DNA of 64,000 nucleotides, taken from Paenibacillus barcinonensis. GTDB lineage: Bacteria; Bacillota; Bacilli; Paenibacillales; Paenibacillaceae. Below are positions 26,304-34,913 of the stretch, one piece after another. Where the stretch lies: contig NZ_QJSW01000006.1 in the NCBI RefSeq assembly GCF_003217495.1, forward strand, positions 124,001-188,000, given 5' to 3'. The position numbers were made by a program, and so were the translations under genes. The notes beneath the pieces are model-generated. The model was not told the DNA's origin. It searched no databases and was given only the letters and a program-made list of their open reading frames with translations. How positions within the stretch are numbered: position 1 is the stretch's first letter; each line of letters begins with the position of its first letter.

Positions 26304-27536
26304 ATGAACAATTTTGAATCGAAACTCCAGCAATATGCTGAACTTGCGGTAAAGGTCGGGGTCAATGTTCATCCTGGACAAACTCTTGTCGTGAATGCGC
26401 CGATTACAGCAGCACATTTTGTACGCTTGATTGTCAAAGCCGCTTATAACACAGGTGCCAAGCTTGTCAAAGTCAACTGGAGCGATGAGACGGTTACACG
26501 CCTTCATTATGATCTGGCCCCGGATGAGGCTTTCTCCATTGAACCGAAATGGTTCGCAGGAGAAATGACCGAGCTGGTTGAAGAAGGTGCAGCAATCCTG
26601 CATGTTATTGCGGAAAATCCAGACCTGCTGAACGGTGTTGCTCAAGAACGCATCGTAACCAGCCAGAAGGTGCGCGGTAAAGCGCTGGAGAAATATCGCT
26701 CTTATCAGATGGCCGACAAGTTCAGCTGGTCCATCGTCGCTGTTCCCTCCCCGGAATGGGCCGCTAAAGTATTCCCGGATCTGCCTGAAGCGCAGCAAGT
26801 GGACCGCTTGTGGGATGTTATTTTCAAAACGGTACGCATTGGTGAACAGGACGCTGTGGCAGAATGGAAAACTCACCTGCACAACCTGGATTCCCGTGCC
26901 GACCTGCTGAACAGCAAAAAATACAAAAAGCTTCACTATACTGCTCCGGGTACAGATCTGACTATTGAACTTCCAGCAGGCCATATCTGGGTATCCGGCG
27001 GCAGCGTGAACGAGCAGGGTCATGTGTTCATTGCCAACATGCCGACAGAGGAAGTCTTTACTGCTCCGCTGAAAACAGGTGTAAACGGTACTGTTCGCAG
27101 CACCAAGCCGCTTAGCTATGGCGGTAATCTGATTGATGGCTTCTCCCTCACCTTCAAGGATGGCCGCATTATTGATTATACGGCTGAGCAAGGTCTGGAC
27201 GCACTGAAAAATCTGATTGAAATGGATGAAGGTGCACACTATCTGGGCGAGGTCGCTCTTGTTCCGCACCAATCCCCCATTTCAGATACGAACATTCTGT
27301 TCTACAATACATTGTTTGATGAAAATGCCTCCAATCACTTGGCCATTGGTAATGCTTATGCCTTCTGTCTGGAAGGTGGCAAAACAATGTCCAAGGACGA
27401 ACTGATCGAGCACGGTATGAACTCCAGTCTCACACATGTCGATTTCATGATTGGTTCCGGCGAGATGAACATTAATGGTGTGACTGCTGAAGGAGCAGAA
27501 GAGCCTATCTTCGTAAATGGAAACTGGGCTTTCTAA
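26304..27536 (+). CDS. M29-family (thermophilic-type) aminopeptidase, copy 1
   Basis: Cytosolic metalloaminopeptidase of the AmpS/PepS/aminopeptidase T family, 410 aa. Recognisable by the AELAVKVGVNVHPGQ opening and by the metal-site region with GAHYLGEVALVPHQSPI, NTLFDENASNHLAIGNAY and LTHVDFMIG. GGAGGAAAAAATAGC precedes the ATG. A paralogue of identical length follows 88 bases later. The long minus-strand frame over this gene is an antisense shadow. Confidence 0.92.
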   Translation: MNNFESKLQQYAELAVKVGVNVHPGQTLVVNAPITAAHFVRLIVKAAYNTGAKLVKVNWSDETVTRLHYDLAPDEAFSIEPKWFAGEMTELVEEGAAILHVIAENPDLLNGVAQERIVTSQKVRGKALEKYRSYQMADKFSWSIVAVPSPEWAAKVFPDLPEAQQVDRLWDVIFKTVRIGEQDAVAEWKTHLHNLDSRADLLNSKKYKKLHYTAPGTDLTIELPAGHIWVSGGSVNEQGHVFIANMPTEEVFTAPLKTGVNGTVRSTKPLSYGGNLIDGFSLTFKDGRIIDYTAEQGLDALKNLIEMDEGAHYLGEVALVPHQSPISDTNILFYNTLFDENASNHLAIGNAYAFCLEGGKTMSKDELIEHGMNSSLTHVDFMIGSGEMNINGVTAEGAEEPIFVNGNWAF

Positions 27537-27624
27537 TCAGCCCTGGCGTATAGAGAGAGGAGAAATCTCCTCTCTTTTCCTGTGTCTACACATAAACTTG
27601 CTGAACATAATGGAGGGGTATCCC

Positions 27625-28857
27625 ATGTTAACTTTTGAACAGAAGCTGGAGAATTACGCTGAACTTGCGGTCAAGGTTGGAGCTAACGTGCAGCCAGGCC
27701 AGGTATTTGTCATCAATGCCATGATTGACTCGGCTCCACTTGTGCGGCTGCTTGTGCGCAAAGGGTATGAAGCCGGTGCAAAGCAAGTGGTTGTGAAATA
27801 TTCGGATGAGATCGTTAACCGCCTTCGGTTCGAGCTGGCCCCTGAGGAATCTTTTAACGAACCGCCCAAATGGCATGCAGCCGAGATGGAGGAGCTGGCA
27901 GCAAACAACGCAGTTTTTCTGACCATTCTATCCTCCAGCCCTGATCTGATGAAGGGGATTGATCCCGACAGAATATCTGCACATCAACGTGCCTATGGTC
28001 AGGCGATGAGCACATACCGGCAGTACCTTCAGGCAGATAAAATGAGCTGGACTGGCATCGCTTGCCCTTCACCAGATTGGGCAGCCAAAGTGTTCCCGGA
28101 CCTGCCTGCGACAGAGCAGATGAATCAGCTGTGGAACGCGATATTTGCCGCCGTGCGTGCAGACGTTGACGATCCCATTGCTGCGTGGGACCAGCATATT
28201 CAACAACTGGAGTCCCGTGCTGTTGCGCTCAACAGCAAAAAATATAAAGCACTGCATTATCTCTCTCCGGGAACCGATCTGACGGTGGAGCTTCCTGAAG
28301 GTCATATTTGGGCTCAGGCAGGAAGTGTAAATGAGAAGGGTACTCCGTTTGTAGCCAATATCCCCACGGAGGAAGTATATACGGCTCCGGCAAAATACGG
28401 GGTAAACGGCAAAGTAACCAGCACCAAACCGCTTAGTTACGGGGGGAGCATCATTGATCGCTTTACTCTTACATTCGACAAGGGTCGGATTGTTGATTTT
28501 CATGCAGAGGAAGGTCTGGAAACGCTGGAGCGTCTGATTTCAATGGATGAAGGCTCACATTATCTGGGCGAGGTTGCTCTGGTGCCATTTCACTCCCCCA
28601 TCTCCGAAAGCGGCATTCTGTATTACACCACGCTGTATGATGAGAATGCATCCTGTCATCTGGCGATCGGCAGTTCTTACGCGTCCAATATCGAAGGTGG
28701 CAAAACGATGTCATCCGAGCAGCTCGCAGCCCGAGGCATGAATGCCAGCATCACGCATGTCGATTTCATGATGGGCTCTTCCGAGACGAGCATCTACGGC
28801 ATTACAGCAAACGGCGAGCGTGAAGCCATCTTCCTGAATGGCAACTGGGCATTCTGA
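27625..28857 (+). CDS. M29-family aminopeptidase, copy 2 (tandem paralogue)
   Basis: Second M29 aminopeptidase, again 410 aa, aligned with its neighbour end to end with no gap evident and most motifs identical (GSHYLGEVALVPFHSPIS, ITHVDFMMG, FLNGNWAF). The start is ATG 27625 behind GGAGGGG; the frame is open further upstream but without homology. It lies downstream of copy 1 without a clear terminator between, so the pair is probably co-transcribed. Confidence 0.92.
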   Translation: MLTFEQKLENYAELAVKVGANVQPGQVFVINAMIDSAPLVRLLVRKGYEAGAKQVVVKYSDEIVNRLRFELAPEESFNEPPKWHAAEMEELAANNAVFLTILSSSPDLMKGIDPDRISAHQRAYGQAMSTYRQYLQADKMSWTGIACPSPDWAAKVFPDLPATEQMNQLWNAIFAAVRADVDDPIAAWDQHIQQLESRAVALNSKKYKALHYLSPGTDLTVELPEGHIWAQAGSVNEKGTPFVANIPTEEVYTAPAKYGVNGKVTSTKPLSYGGSIIDRFTLTFDKGRIVDFHAEEGLETLERLISMDEGSHYLGEVALVPFHSPISESGILYYTTLYDENASCHLAIGSSYASNIEGGKTMSSEQLAARGMNASITHVDFMMGSSETSIYGITANGEREAIFLNGNWAF

Positions 28858-28894
28858 TACAGGTTATGAACCAGCGGCCTACCAGCTATACTTC

Positions 28895-28977
28895 AACAGA
28901 CGATTTTGCAGCTACTTATTGAACAGAGGATCTTTAACTTCAATAGGTAGTTTGCAGGAACGTCTGTTTTTTATTTT
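28895..28977 (+). terminator. Long hairpin terminator after the aminopeptidase pair
   Basis: AACAGACG (28895-28902) pairs with CGTCTGTT (28961-28968), with further paired segments inside (GCA..CTAC..ATTGA against TCAAT..TAG..TGC). It is followed by TTTTTTATTTTT. Confidence 0.85.
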
Positions 28978-29041
28978 TCAGCAAACGTCAGACAGGGTCA
29001 GAACTCCATGTTTTCAGGACGTAAATCAGGTCTAACGGACA

Positions 29042-29071
29042 TTGTAACGTTTCCATAATATGTTGTAAAAT
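29042..29071 (+). promoter_or_regulatory. Candidate promoter of the ECF sigma/anti-sigma operon
   Basis: TTGTAA (29042-29047) and TAAAAT (29066-29071) with an 18-base spacer. The -35 overlaps TGTAAC, which resembles the AAC-type -35 of ECF-sigma promoters, so self-regulation is possible but unproven. Confidence 0.4.
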
Positions 29072-29118
29072 GTAATGATACCAATGTTTGTGGACTGTTG
29101 ACCAGAAAGGAGAACATC

Positions 29119-29709
29119 ATGGCCAATCGGCTCCAGCTTTTGCTTGCTTCAGATTTTCATCAACTAGGACCTGTACTTCAGGAAGAAGTGTATTACGAAT
29201 ATTATAATATGGTATATGGATTAATCGTATATATCATCAAGGAACGCGCAGCAGCAGAGGATATTATTCAGGAGGCATTTATCAAAATTATTAAAAATAA
29301 ACCTCTTTTTGAAGACGAGGTCAAACTCAGAGCCTGGCTCAAGGTCGTTACCCGAAATACTGCAATTAATTATTTGAGAAAAAATAAAAATAACCGTAAC
29401 CAACTGGACACGGACAGTGTTTTTATAGATATAGAGACGATGAATCAGACAGCCGCTTCGGTCGAAAGCATGGTCGAAACGCAGATGATGCAGGAATCCA
29501 TCGAGTTGTATCTCTCACAGTTAAAGCCGGAATACCGCGTGCTGGTGGAGCTTCGCTGGAAGGAAGGCTTATCCTATAGGGAAATTGCAGAATTACTGAA
29601 TACGACAGAAGACATTGTAAAGCAGCGTTTATTCCGAGCCCGAGGTAATATAAAGAAGAAATTACATAAGGAATGGGGTGGAAATGTTGAACAGAGGCAG
29701 GCAAAATAA
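29119..29709 (+). CDS. ECF-type RNA polymerase sigma factor
   Basis: Extracytoplasmic-function sigma factor, 196 aa. Region 2 includes AAAEDIIQEAFIKIIKN and the DNA-melting segment with LRAWLKVVTRNTAINYLRK. Region 4 has YREIAELLNTTEDIVKQRLFRA. The start is the ATG at 29119 behind AAAGGAG. It overlaps the next gene by 32 bases, the usual arrangement of a sigma factor with its anti-sigma factor. Confidence 0.92.
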   Translation: MANRLQLLLASDFHQLGPVLQEEVYYEYYNMVYGLIVYIIKERAAAEDIIQEAFIKIIKNKPLFEDEVKLRAWLKVVTRNTAINYLRKNKNNRNQLDTDSVFIDIETMNQTAASVESMVETQMMQESIELYLSQLKPEYRVLVELRWKEGLSYREIAELLNTTEDIVKQRLFRARGNIKKKLHKEWGGNVEQRQAK

Positions 29710-30625
29710 GATCGAAGAAAAACGGGATTCAGGCCTGGAAGACGAATATTTTGATGCGGCGTTTGAGCAGGCTTTTGATGAAGCTTTCCAGCAGGCTGCC
29801 TCCGCCCCTTCTGTCTCGCGTAACGAATCCATGCACCAATCCTGGCAGAAAGTACAACAGGAGATTGATAAACTGGGCGCCCGCAAACGGAGAATGCGTA
29901 CCTTGAAATTGTCTACCATTGTTGCGGCCTCCGTAATGGTTGGAGCTGTTATTTTCAGTCTGCCCTCCGGTACCCAAGCAGTATCCCCCATTGTGCAATC
30001 CATTAAAAATTGGAGCAATGGCATGAAATCCATCGTTGTTGAAGATCAGTCTGTGCAGCGTGCTCCCGATCCCTCTACGGCCAAAACACCACCACCACCC
30101 GACAGGGAACTAAGCGCGGTTCATGAGGAAGAGGGCCAGTTTCCTGCCTTTGATCTGGATCAACATCTGTTTCGCCCTGTTGCAGTGACAGAACAGGTTG
30201 CTCGTGGCGGATTTATGGGAGAATTTATTATCTCCAAGGCCATTCCTGCCCGCTTTGACAAAATAAAATATATGCTGATGCTGGATACGGAGAACCCGGT
30301 GAATGAAGACAATTACTACGAATCCGACCGGATGAGAATCCGCTACACGGTCACAGGCAAAACGGAAGACGAAGAGCTGATGATGTTCGATTACGAATAT
30401 GTGATGCCTGGACAATCCATTGAGAAAACGTCTCTGCGCGAAAGTGAAATTGTGAAGCTCATTGATGGTAGTGAAGCACTAGTATATGTCGGAGAACCCT
30501 TCAATTCTATTCAGTGGATGACAGGATCACTCAGTATGAGTCTGTTTGGAACGATAAACCAGGAAGAGATGATTGCGATTGCGAATGATTTTCTGGAGCA
30601 AAGCTCTCCCGCAAAAGTTAAATAA
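29678..30625 (+). CDS. Membrane anti-sigma factor partner
   Basis: 315-aa single-pass membrane protein, presumed regulator of the preceding sigma factor. The cytoplasmic N-terminus (about 1-75) is acidic then basic and ends at one transmembrane helix (about 76-97, LSTIVAASVMVGAVIF). A Pro-rich linker (PPPPD) and a beta-rich extracytoplasmic domain follow. No zinc-binding HxxxCxxC motif is seen, so it is not a ZAS-type anti-sigma; DUF4179-like anti-sigma proteins are the nearest match. The start is GTG 29678 or ATG 29684. Confidence 0.78.
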   Translation: MEMLNRGRQNKIEEKRDSGLEDEYFDAAFEQAFDEAFQQAASAPSVSRNESMHQSWQKVQQEIDKLGARKRRMRTLKLSTIVAASVMVGAVIFSLPSGTQAVSPIVQSIKNWSNGMKSIVVEDQSVQRAPDPSTAKTPPPPDRELSAVHEEEGQFPAFDLDQHLFRPVAVTEQVARGGFMGEFIISKAIPARFDKIKYMLMLDTENPVNEDNYYESDRMRIRYTVTGKTEDEELMMFDYEYVMPGQSIEKTSLRESEIVKLIDGSEALVYVGEPFNSIQWMTGSLSMSLFGTINQEEMIAIANDFLEQSSPAKVK

Positions 30626-30631
30626 ACTACA

Positions 30632-31165
30632 TCAGAACAAAATACTGCTTGAAGTACGTGTAACCTGATCTGACACCGTTCCATCATTAGCCGTATGAAC
30701 ACTAACGATGCGATAATAATATCCGGCAATGACATCCCAATCGGAACCTGCATAAAGCACACTTGTGTCCGTCTGAGAGGAAGAGCTTGCTTTGTGCACG
30801 ATCCATGCTGTCCCTGTCCAGCGCTCCAACCGATATTGGATGGATAAGGTCTTCATGTTCTTGAACGTCATTGTCGTTGTTTTTACGATAGCTTGAGGCC
30901 CCTCTCCACGGGTTAACTTACTCTCTGCTTGATAGATATGTACAGGTTGTTCGACTCGTGAATGAATGGAATACTCCTGAGGGGTGCGCGGCGGTGGAGC
31001 CGTTCTTGCACCAGACATCGTTTTATTTATAGGATTCGCTGTAGCTGAATGGACTTCGGGCAGGACCAGTAGAGCCGGGGTTATCAATGCAAGCACGATG
31101 GCTACTTTGAGAATAGGTGATCGAAAACTTTCTTTGCTCCGTACACGGTTAGTATTCATCATCAT
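30632..31165 (-). CDS. Small secreted hypothetical protein, DUF6147-like
   Basis: About 177 aa from the ATG cluster at 31165/31162/31159, which follows GAGGAGGA. The frame is open further upstream, but that part overlaps a hairpin. An N-terminal signal peptide (ILKVAIVLALITPALL ... HSATA) precedes a proline-rich stretch and a C-terminal domain with QYRLERWTGTAWIVH and GYYYRIVSVHTANDG, resembling small secreted DUF6147-type proteins of Bacilli. Function unknown. It converges on the anti-sigma gene with only six bases between stop codons. Confidence 0.68.
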   Translation of the reverse strand: MMMNTNRVRSKESFRSPILKVAIVLALITPALLVLPEVHSATANPINKTMSGARTAPPPRTPQEYSIHSRVEQPVHIYQAESKLTRGEGPQAIVKTTTMTFKNMKTLSIQYRLERWTGTAWIVHKASSSSQTDTSVLYAGSDWDVIAGYYYRIVSVHTANDGTVSDQVTRTSSSILF

Positions 31166-31221
31166 TCCTCCTCTGCATTTTTGGTGTAATCTATTAAACG
31201 GGCGAACCAAAGCGCTGGTTT

Positions 31222-31265
31222 CAAAAAAAACAGGACGCACCGATTTTAAATCGGCAGCGTCCTGT
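31222..31265 (-). terminator. Terminator-like hairpin in the leader of the secreted protein gene
   Basis: ACAGGACGC (31230-31238) pairs with GCGTCCTGT (31257-31265), with an inner CCGATTT/AAATCGG stem; on the minus strand it is followed by eight T's. It lies about 60 bases upstream of the 31165 start codon, so it may be an attenuator rather than the end of the upstream transcript. Confidence 0.7.
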
Positions 31266-31372
31266 TGTATTTTCCGAGGAAACAACATTCCTGAAACTTA
31301 AATTATTCTAACCCGTATGAAGAACTACGTGAGGACATCGTCGTATGACTAAGCCTAAGCGTTGTTCATCCA

Positions 31373-31418
31373 TAAGCAAAATGCAGATCCTGACCCACAT
31401 CAGGCCTGAATCTGCATT
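31373..31418 (-). terminator. Hairpin terminator of the CNNM/CorC gene
   Basis: AATGCAGAT (31380-31388) pairs with ATCTGCATT (31410-31418), with inner CCTGA/TCAGG. The minus-strand tail is TTTTGCTTATG. It lies 75 bases after the stop at 31493. Confidence 0.6.
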
Positions 31419-31492
31419 ACTCACGTCACGTATAGAACAACAACTCAATAAAAGACTTCTTGTACCTCAACATGACAGGTTTCATGAGGAAG

Positions 31493-32809
31493 CTATGCTC
31501 CCTCCTCTTCAACCAGCATTTCCATCTTTATTACATTTACACGTGAAATCCGCTTCTGTTCGGTCTCCTGGATCACAAACAGATAACCGTCATATTCGAC
31601 CGTTTGACCAATCTCAGGCGGAATAGCTTCCACTCTGGAATATAGCCAGCCACCAATGGTATCGTAGTCAGCCCGGTCCATCTCAATGCCGAAACGTTCA
31701 CTGACTTCTTCGATAAGCATCAATCCATCAATGGAATATTCCATATCATTCACTTGCTCAATCACGGGACGCTCCTGGTCAAATTCATCCTGAATTTCAC
31801 CAACAATCTCTTCCATGATATCTTCAAGCGTGACCATGCCGGAGGTTCCTCCGTATTCGTCGATCAGAACGGCAATCTGTGTCTTGCTACGCTGCATGCG
31901 TTTGAGCAGATCACTGATGAAGGTCGTGTCTGGCACAGCCAGAATCGGACGAATCACGGATATCGTATCGGTGAGCTGAGATCGCATTAGATCCTTAATA
32001 TGAATAAAGCCGATAATATGATCCTTGTCGCCGTTATATACCGGATAACGGGTACGCATGCTTTCACTCGCAATCTCCATATTTTCCAACATGGACTGAT
32101 TGGCATTGAGACAGATCATTTCCGTCCGCGGAATCATGATTTCACGTGCGGTTGTATCCGTAAAATCAAATATATTATCAACAAGTGCTAATTCAGTGTT
32201 ATCTATTAAACCGCTCTTATTGCTTTCTTTCATGAGAATACGTATTTCATCTTCACTATGCGCGGAGTCCAGTTCCGACGCAGGTGCCATCCGAAACAGT
32301 CTAAGCAATCCGTTCGCCATGCCGTTTAATGCCCAGATGAAGGGGTACATTAATTTGTAAAAGAACGTTAGCAGTGCTGCGGACCACAATGTGATCGTCT
32401 CTGACTTGCGGATTGCCATCGTTTTGGGAGCAAGTTCCCCCAGCACAATATGCAGAATCGTAATAATAACAAAAGCTATGGCAATTGAAATGCCATGCAC
32501 GTATACCGGACCCAGTCCAAATGCCGTAAATACAGGCTCTAACAGGTGAGCTATTGCAGGTTCTCCCAGCCAACCAAGTCCAAGTGAGGCTAATGTAATG
32601 CCGAGCTGACATGCAGACAGATAAGCATCCATATTACGTACAATGTTGGAAGCATAAATCGCATTTTTGTTGCCAGCTTCCACTAATGCCTCAATCCGGC
32701 TTCCCCGCACTTTCACCATCGCAAATTCTGCCGAAACAAAGAAACCATTCATTAATACAAGTAAACCAATTAAAACCAAATTCAATATACTCGGTAAGGG
32801 GTCACTCAA
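31493..32809 (-). CDS. CNNM/CBS/CorC_HlyC membrane protein (hemolysin C-like family)
   Basis: 438-aa integral membrane protein of the CNNM family, in which B. subtilis MpfA acts in Mg2+ efflux. Residues 1-190 form the CNNM domain with several membrane helices (LNLVLIGLLVLMNGFFVSAEF, EFAMVKVRGSRIEAL). About 205-330 is a CBS pair (IMIPRTEMICLNAN ... FIHIKDLM), followed by the CorC_HlyC domain with the EYGGTSGMVTLEDIMEEIVGEI hallmark and IGGWLYSRVEAIP. The start is TTG 32809 behind AGGAAG. An in-frame leader ORF ends nine bases upstream. Confidence 0.9.
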   Translation of the reverse strand: MSDPLPSILNLVLIGLLVLMNGFFVSAEFAMVKVRGSRIEALVEAGNKNAIYASNIVRNMDAYLSACQLGITLASLGLGWLGEPAIAHLLEPVFTAFGLGPVYVHGISIAIAFVIITILHIVLGELAPKTMAIRKSETITLWSAALLTFFYKLMYPFIWALNGMANGLLRLFRMAPASELDSAHSEDEIRILMKESNKSGLIDNTELALVDNIFDFTDTTAREIMIPRTEMICLNANQSMLENMEIASESMRTRYPVYNGDKDHIIGFIHIKDLMRSQLTDTISVIRPILAVPDTTFISDLLKRMQRSKTQIAVLIDEYGGTSGMVTLEDIMEEIVGEIQDEFDQERPVIEQVNDMEYSIDGLMLIEEVSERFGIEMDRADYDTIGGWLYSRVEAIPPEIGQTVEYDGYLFVIQETEQKRISRVNVIKMEMLVEEEGA

Positions 32810-32818
32810 ATGTTCTTC

Positions 32819-32893
32819 CTATTCGCCGTCATTCTTCGGCAAATAGGTCCACCTCCTTCGAAAATGTAGGATATTAGCCATTCTGCCGTTCAT
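32819..32893 (-). CDS. Candidate leader ORF (24 codons) upstream of the CNNM gene
   Basis: ATG at 32893 opens a 24-codon frame ending in TAG (32819-32821), nine bases before the TTG start of the CNNM gene and in the same frame. Within it lies a strong internal AAGGAGGTGGA, from which a TTG at 32842 could also start seven codons (MPKNDGE-type tail). The 3' end folds into CCTATTTGCCG/CGGCGAATAGG, which contains part of the CNNM gene's ribosome binding site. A second AGGAGGTGG lies at 32920-32927. The layout suggests translational coupling; expression is unproven. Confidence 0.35.
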   Translation of the reverse strand: MNGRMANILHFRRRWTYLPKNDGE

Positions 32894-33079
32894 ATGCAAT
32901 TTCAACTTCCCAATGCTTCCACCTCCTGCCGTTTGTGCCCAAAAACATGGATATGCTTCTTTTATTATATAATTCTACACTACACAGTCAATCCGTGTCC
33001 TATGACACTTAAAAAGCATAATCGGCACAATTCGTTGATAAAAGCAGTGATTACGCTGTTTTTTATCATTTACTAAACA

Positions 33080-33118
33080 AAAGAAATAGGAGAACTGACT
33101 GTCGTTGTGCAGTTCTCC
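33080..33118 (-). terminator. Terminator of the sigma/DUF1835 gene
   Basis: GGAGAACTG (33089-33097) and CAGTTCTCC (33110-33118) form a perfect 9-bp stem, followed on the minus strand by TATTTCTTTTG. Confidence 0.75.
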
Positions 33119-33139
33119 CATTGACACGCTTCGTTTATT

Positions 33140-34681
33140 TTAAATCATGCTACAAACACGGCCTTTGATTACATGCAATCCGCCAACCCAATATTCATCC
33201 TCTCTCAAGGAGCCCCAGTCAACTTCACCGTTCAACACCTGAATGCCAAGTTCTGTCACAGACACCGTAGCGTCATCAAAAGCATGCTCATGCTGATTGT
33301 ACTTAGGAAAACTCTCCGCTCCAGTCATCCGAATGAGTGCATAGGTTCCTTTGGACATTCTGTTCAGATGCGCCCAATATTCCAGATCGCCCATACCGAG
33401 GACAGGCAGCTTGCCTCCTACGGCATGAAACAGAGCAGGAGCATGCTGAATGCCCTCCATTATTGTTTCAAGCGTGGTCTGCTCAATAATGCTCAAGCCG
33501 TTTGTCTGAGAAGGCAGACGGGACAGGTGGGCCTGAAACGCAGCGCTGGCAAAAGGAAGAGCCTGTGAGCACTGCTTCAGGTATCGCTCGTGCTCACGAA
33601 CATCAGGCGAGGTATACGCCTCCCAGAGTTCTCGTCCCGCCTCTATCTCTTCGTCCTGGATAACATGCCAAGTCCCGGAGAGCGTCTGCATTTGAGCAGG
33701 TGTAAGCTGACCCAGCCCCCTGAAATGCTCGACCTGCGGAAATGAATCAATACACAGCAGGTTGAGTTTGAGGTTCATGAGGTTTTTTTCACTCAAAAAG
33801 TACAGTATATACGATAACATCGTTTGATCATACAAATCATGCTCAAACCATAACACAATCTCTTGCTCTGGTTTAAGTGAAAGCAGCTTGTGCTCCAATC
33901 CCTCAATCTGTAAATACTGCTTCTGTGGTATCCCTAGCTCATCCTCCAGCACAACTGCACGATGCTGCCGTGCTTTCCGCCCGGTCATATCTGTGGTTAC
34001 AGGGCCATAGGTGTACAGTTCGCGCCATACCATAATATCTCCCTGAATTCCGCTCTCTCTCAGTCGACTGGCAGCGTGATCTCCATTCATAATATGCAGC
34101 ATGCCTTTTCCCCCTTCATAAAGCTCATTAAACGTAGATGCCAGATTTCTGACAGGCACTGAGCGCTTGAGCTTAACCCGTGCATCAAACAGCCTTTTCT
34201 TTAACGCAGAGATGCTGACCCCGAGAAATTCGGATATCTCCTGAAGCGTGTACCCTTGAAAATAAAACAGGTCCACCACAATCTGCATTGTGGATGGCAG
34301 TCTGGCTATGGAGCTACGCAGTGTCTGCTGTAATTCCTTATGCATCGTTTGGGATTCCGGATCATGATCCTGACGATCTGCACGAATGGCTTCGTCCAGT
34401 TCTTCCAATGGAACGACCGTATGCCGTTTGCGTCTCAACCAGCGATAACATTGCCTTTGCACAATGACCTTGAACCATCCGGGGAATGCCTCAGGTCTCT
34501 CCAATTTGACCAGATTACCAAACGCTTCTGTAAACGCCTCCTGCACCACATCTTCTGCTGCATACGCATCCTGTAGGAGCTGGTAGGCTACTGCCAAGGC
34601 CATTCCGCGATATTGGGCCACCAACTGCTCGTAAGCTTCCGGCTCCCCTCTCAATGCCCCATCAATCCATAATTTCAACAC
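33140..34681 (-). CDS. ECF sigma factor fused to a DUF1835-type domain
   Basis: 513-aa fusion. Residues 1-175 are an ECF sigma factor: region 2 with AAEDVVQEAFTEAFGNL and FPGWFKVIVQRQCYRWLRR, region 4 with TLQEISEFLGVSISALKKRLF. From Met194 the sequence MLHIMNGDHAASRLRESGI begins a DUF1835-like domain that in other proteins stands alone; the C-terminal ~100 residues resemble its DUF3658 companion. Start GTG 34681 behind AAAGGAG. Met194 (34102) is preceded by AGGGGG at seven bases, so a separate internal product is possible. No anti-sigma gene is adjacent. Confidence 0.85.
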   Translation of the reverse strand: MLKLWIDGALRGEPEAYEQLVAQYRGMALAVAYQLLQDAYAAEDVVQEAFTEAFGNLVKLERPEAFPGWFKVIVQRQCYRWLRRKRHTVVPLEELDEAIRADRQDHDPESQTMHKELQQTLRSSIARLPSTMQIVVDLFYFQGYTLQEISEFLGVSISALKKRLFDARVKLKRSVPVRNLASTFNELYEGGKGMLHIMNGDHAASRLRESGIQGDIMVWRELYTYGPVTTDMTGRKARQHRAVVLEDELGIPQKQYLQIEGLEHKLLSLKPEQEIVLWFEHDLYDQTMLSYILYFLSEKNLMNLKLNLLCIDSFPQVEHFRGLGQLTPAQMQTLSGTWHVIQDEEIEAGRELWEAYTSPDVREHERYLKQCSQALPFASAAFQAHLSRLPSQTNGLSIIEQTTLETIMEGIQHAPALFHAVGGKLPVLGMGDLEYWAHLNRMSKGTYALIRMTGAESFPKYNQHEHAFDDATVSVTELGIQVLNGEVDWGSLREDEYWVGGLHVIKGRVCSMI

Positions 34682-34827
34682 CGTAGACTCCTTTCACTGT
34701 GATTCCGCAGCTGCCTGCCTACGGGTATGGTCTACTGAATATCATCATTTTTTCAATTTCATATGTAAGTGACATGATCTGTTGTTCAGGTTACTTTTAT
34801 TTTTTACTATACAGGTTAACCCGTGCT

Positions 34828-34882
34828 ATAAAAAAGGAAAAAGCCGTCCTGTCTGCAGTTTATACTGCATTCGGGACAGCCT
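34828..34882 (-). terminator. Terminator of the cwlJ-gerQ operon
   Basis: TGCAGT/ACTGCA core stem (34855-34870) with flanking GTCC/GGAC pairing. On the minus strand it is followed by GGCTTTTTCCTTTTTT. The outer stem is imperfect. Confidence 0.6.
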
Positions 34883-34913
34883 GAATTGCCGTATGTGCTG
34901 GCTACGAATCTGA

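Noticed and set aside
26277-27272. 331-codon minus-strand frame opposite the first M29 aminopeptidase
   Set aside because: Entirely antisense to a clearly homologous gene, no ribosome binding site and no recognisable protein features. It is a codon-bias shadow.
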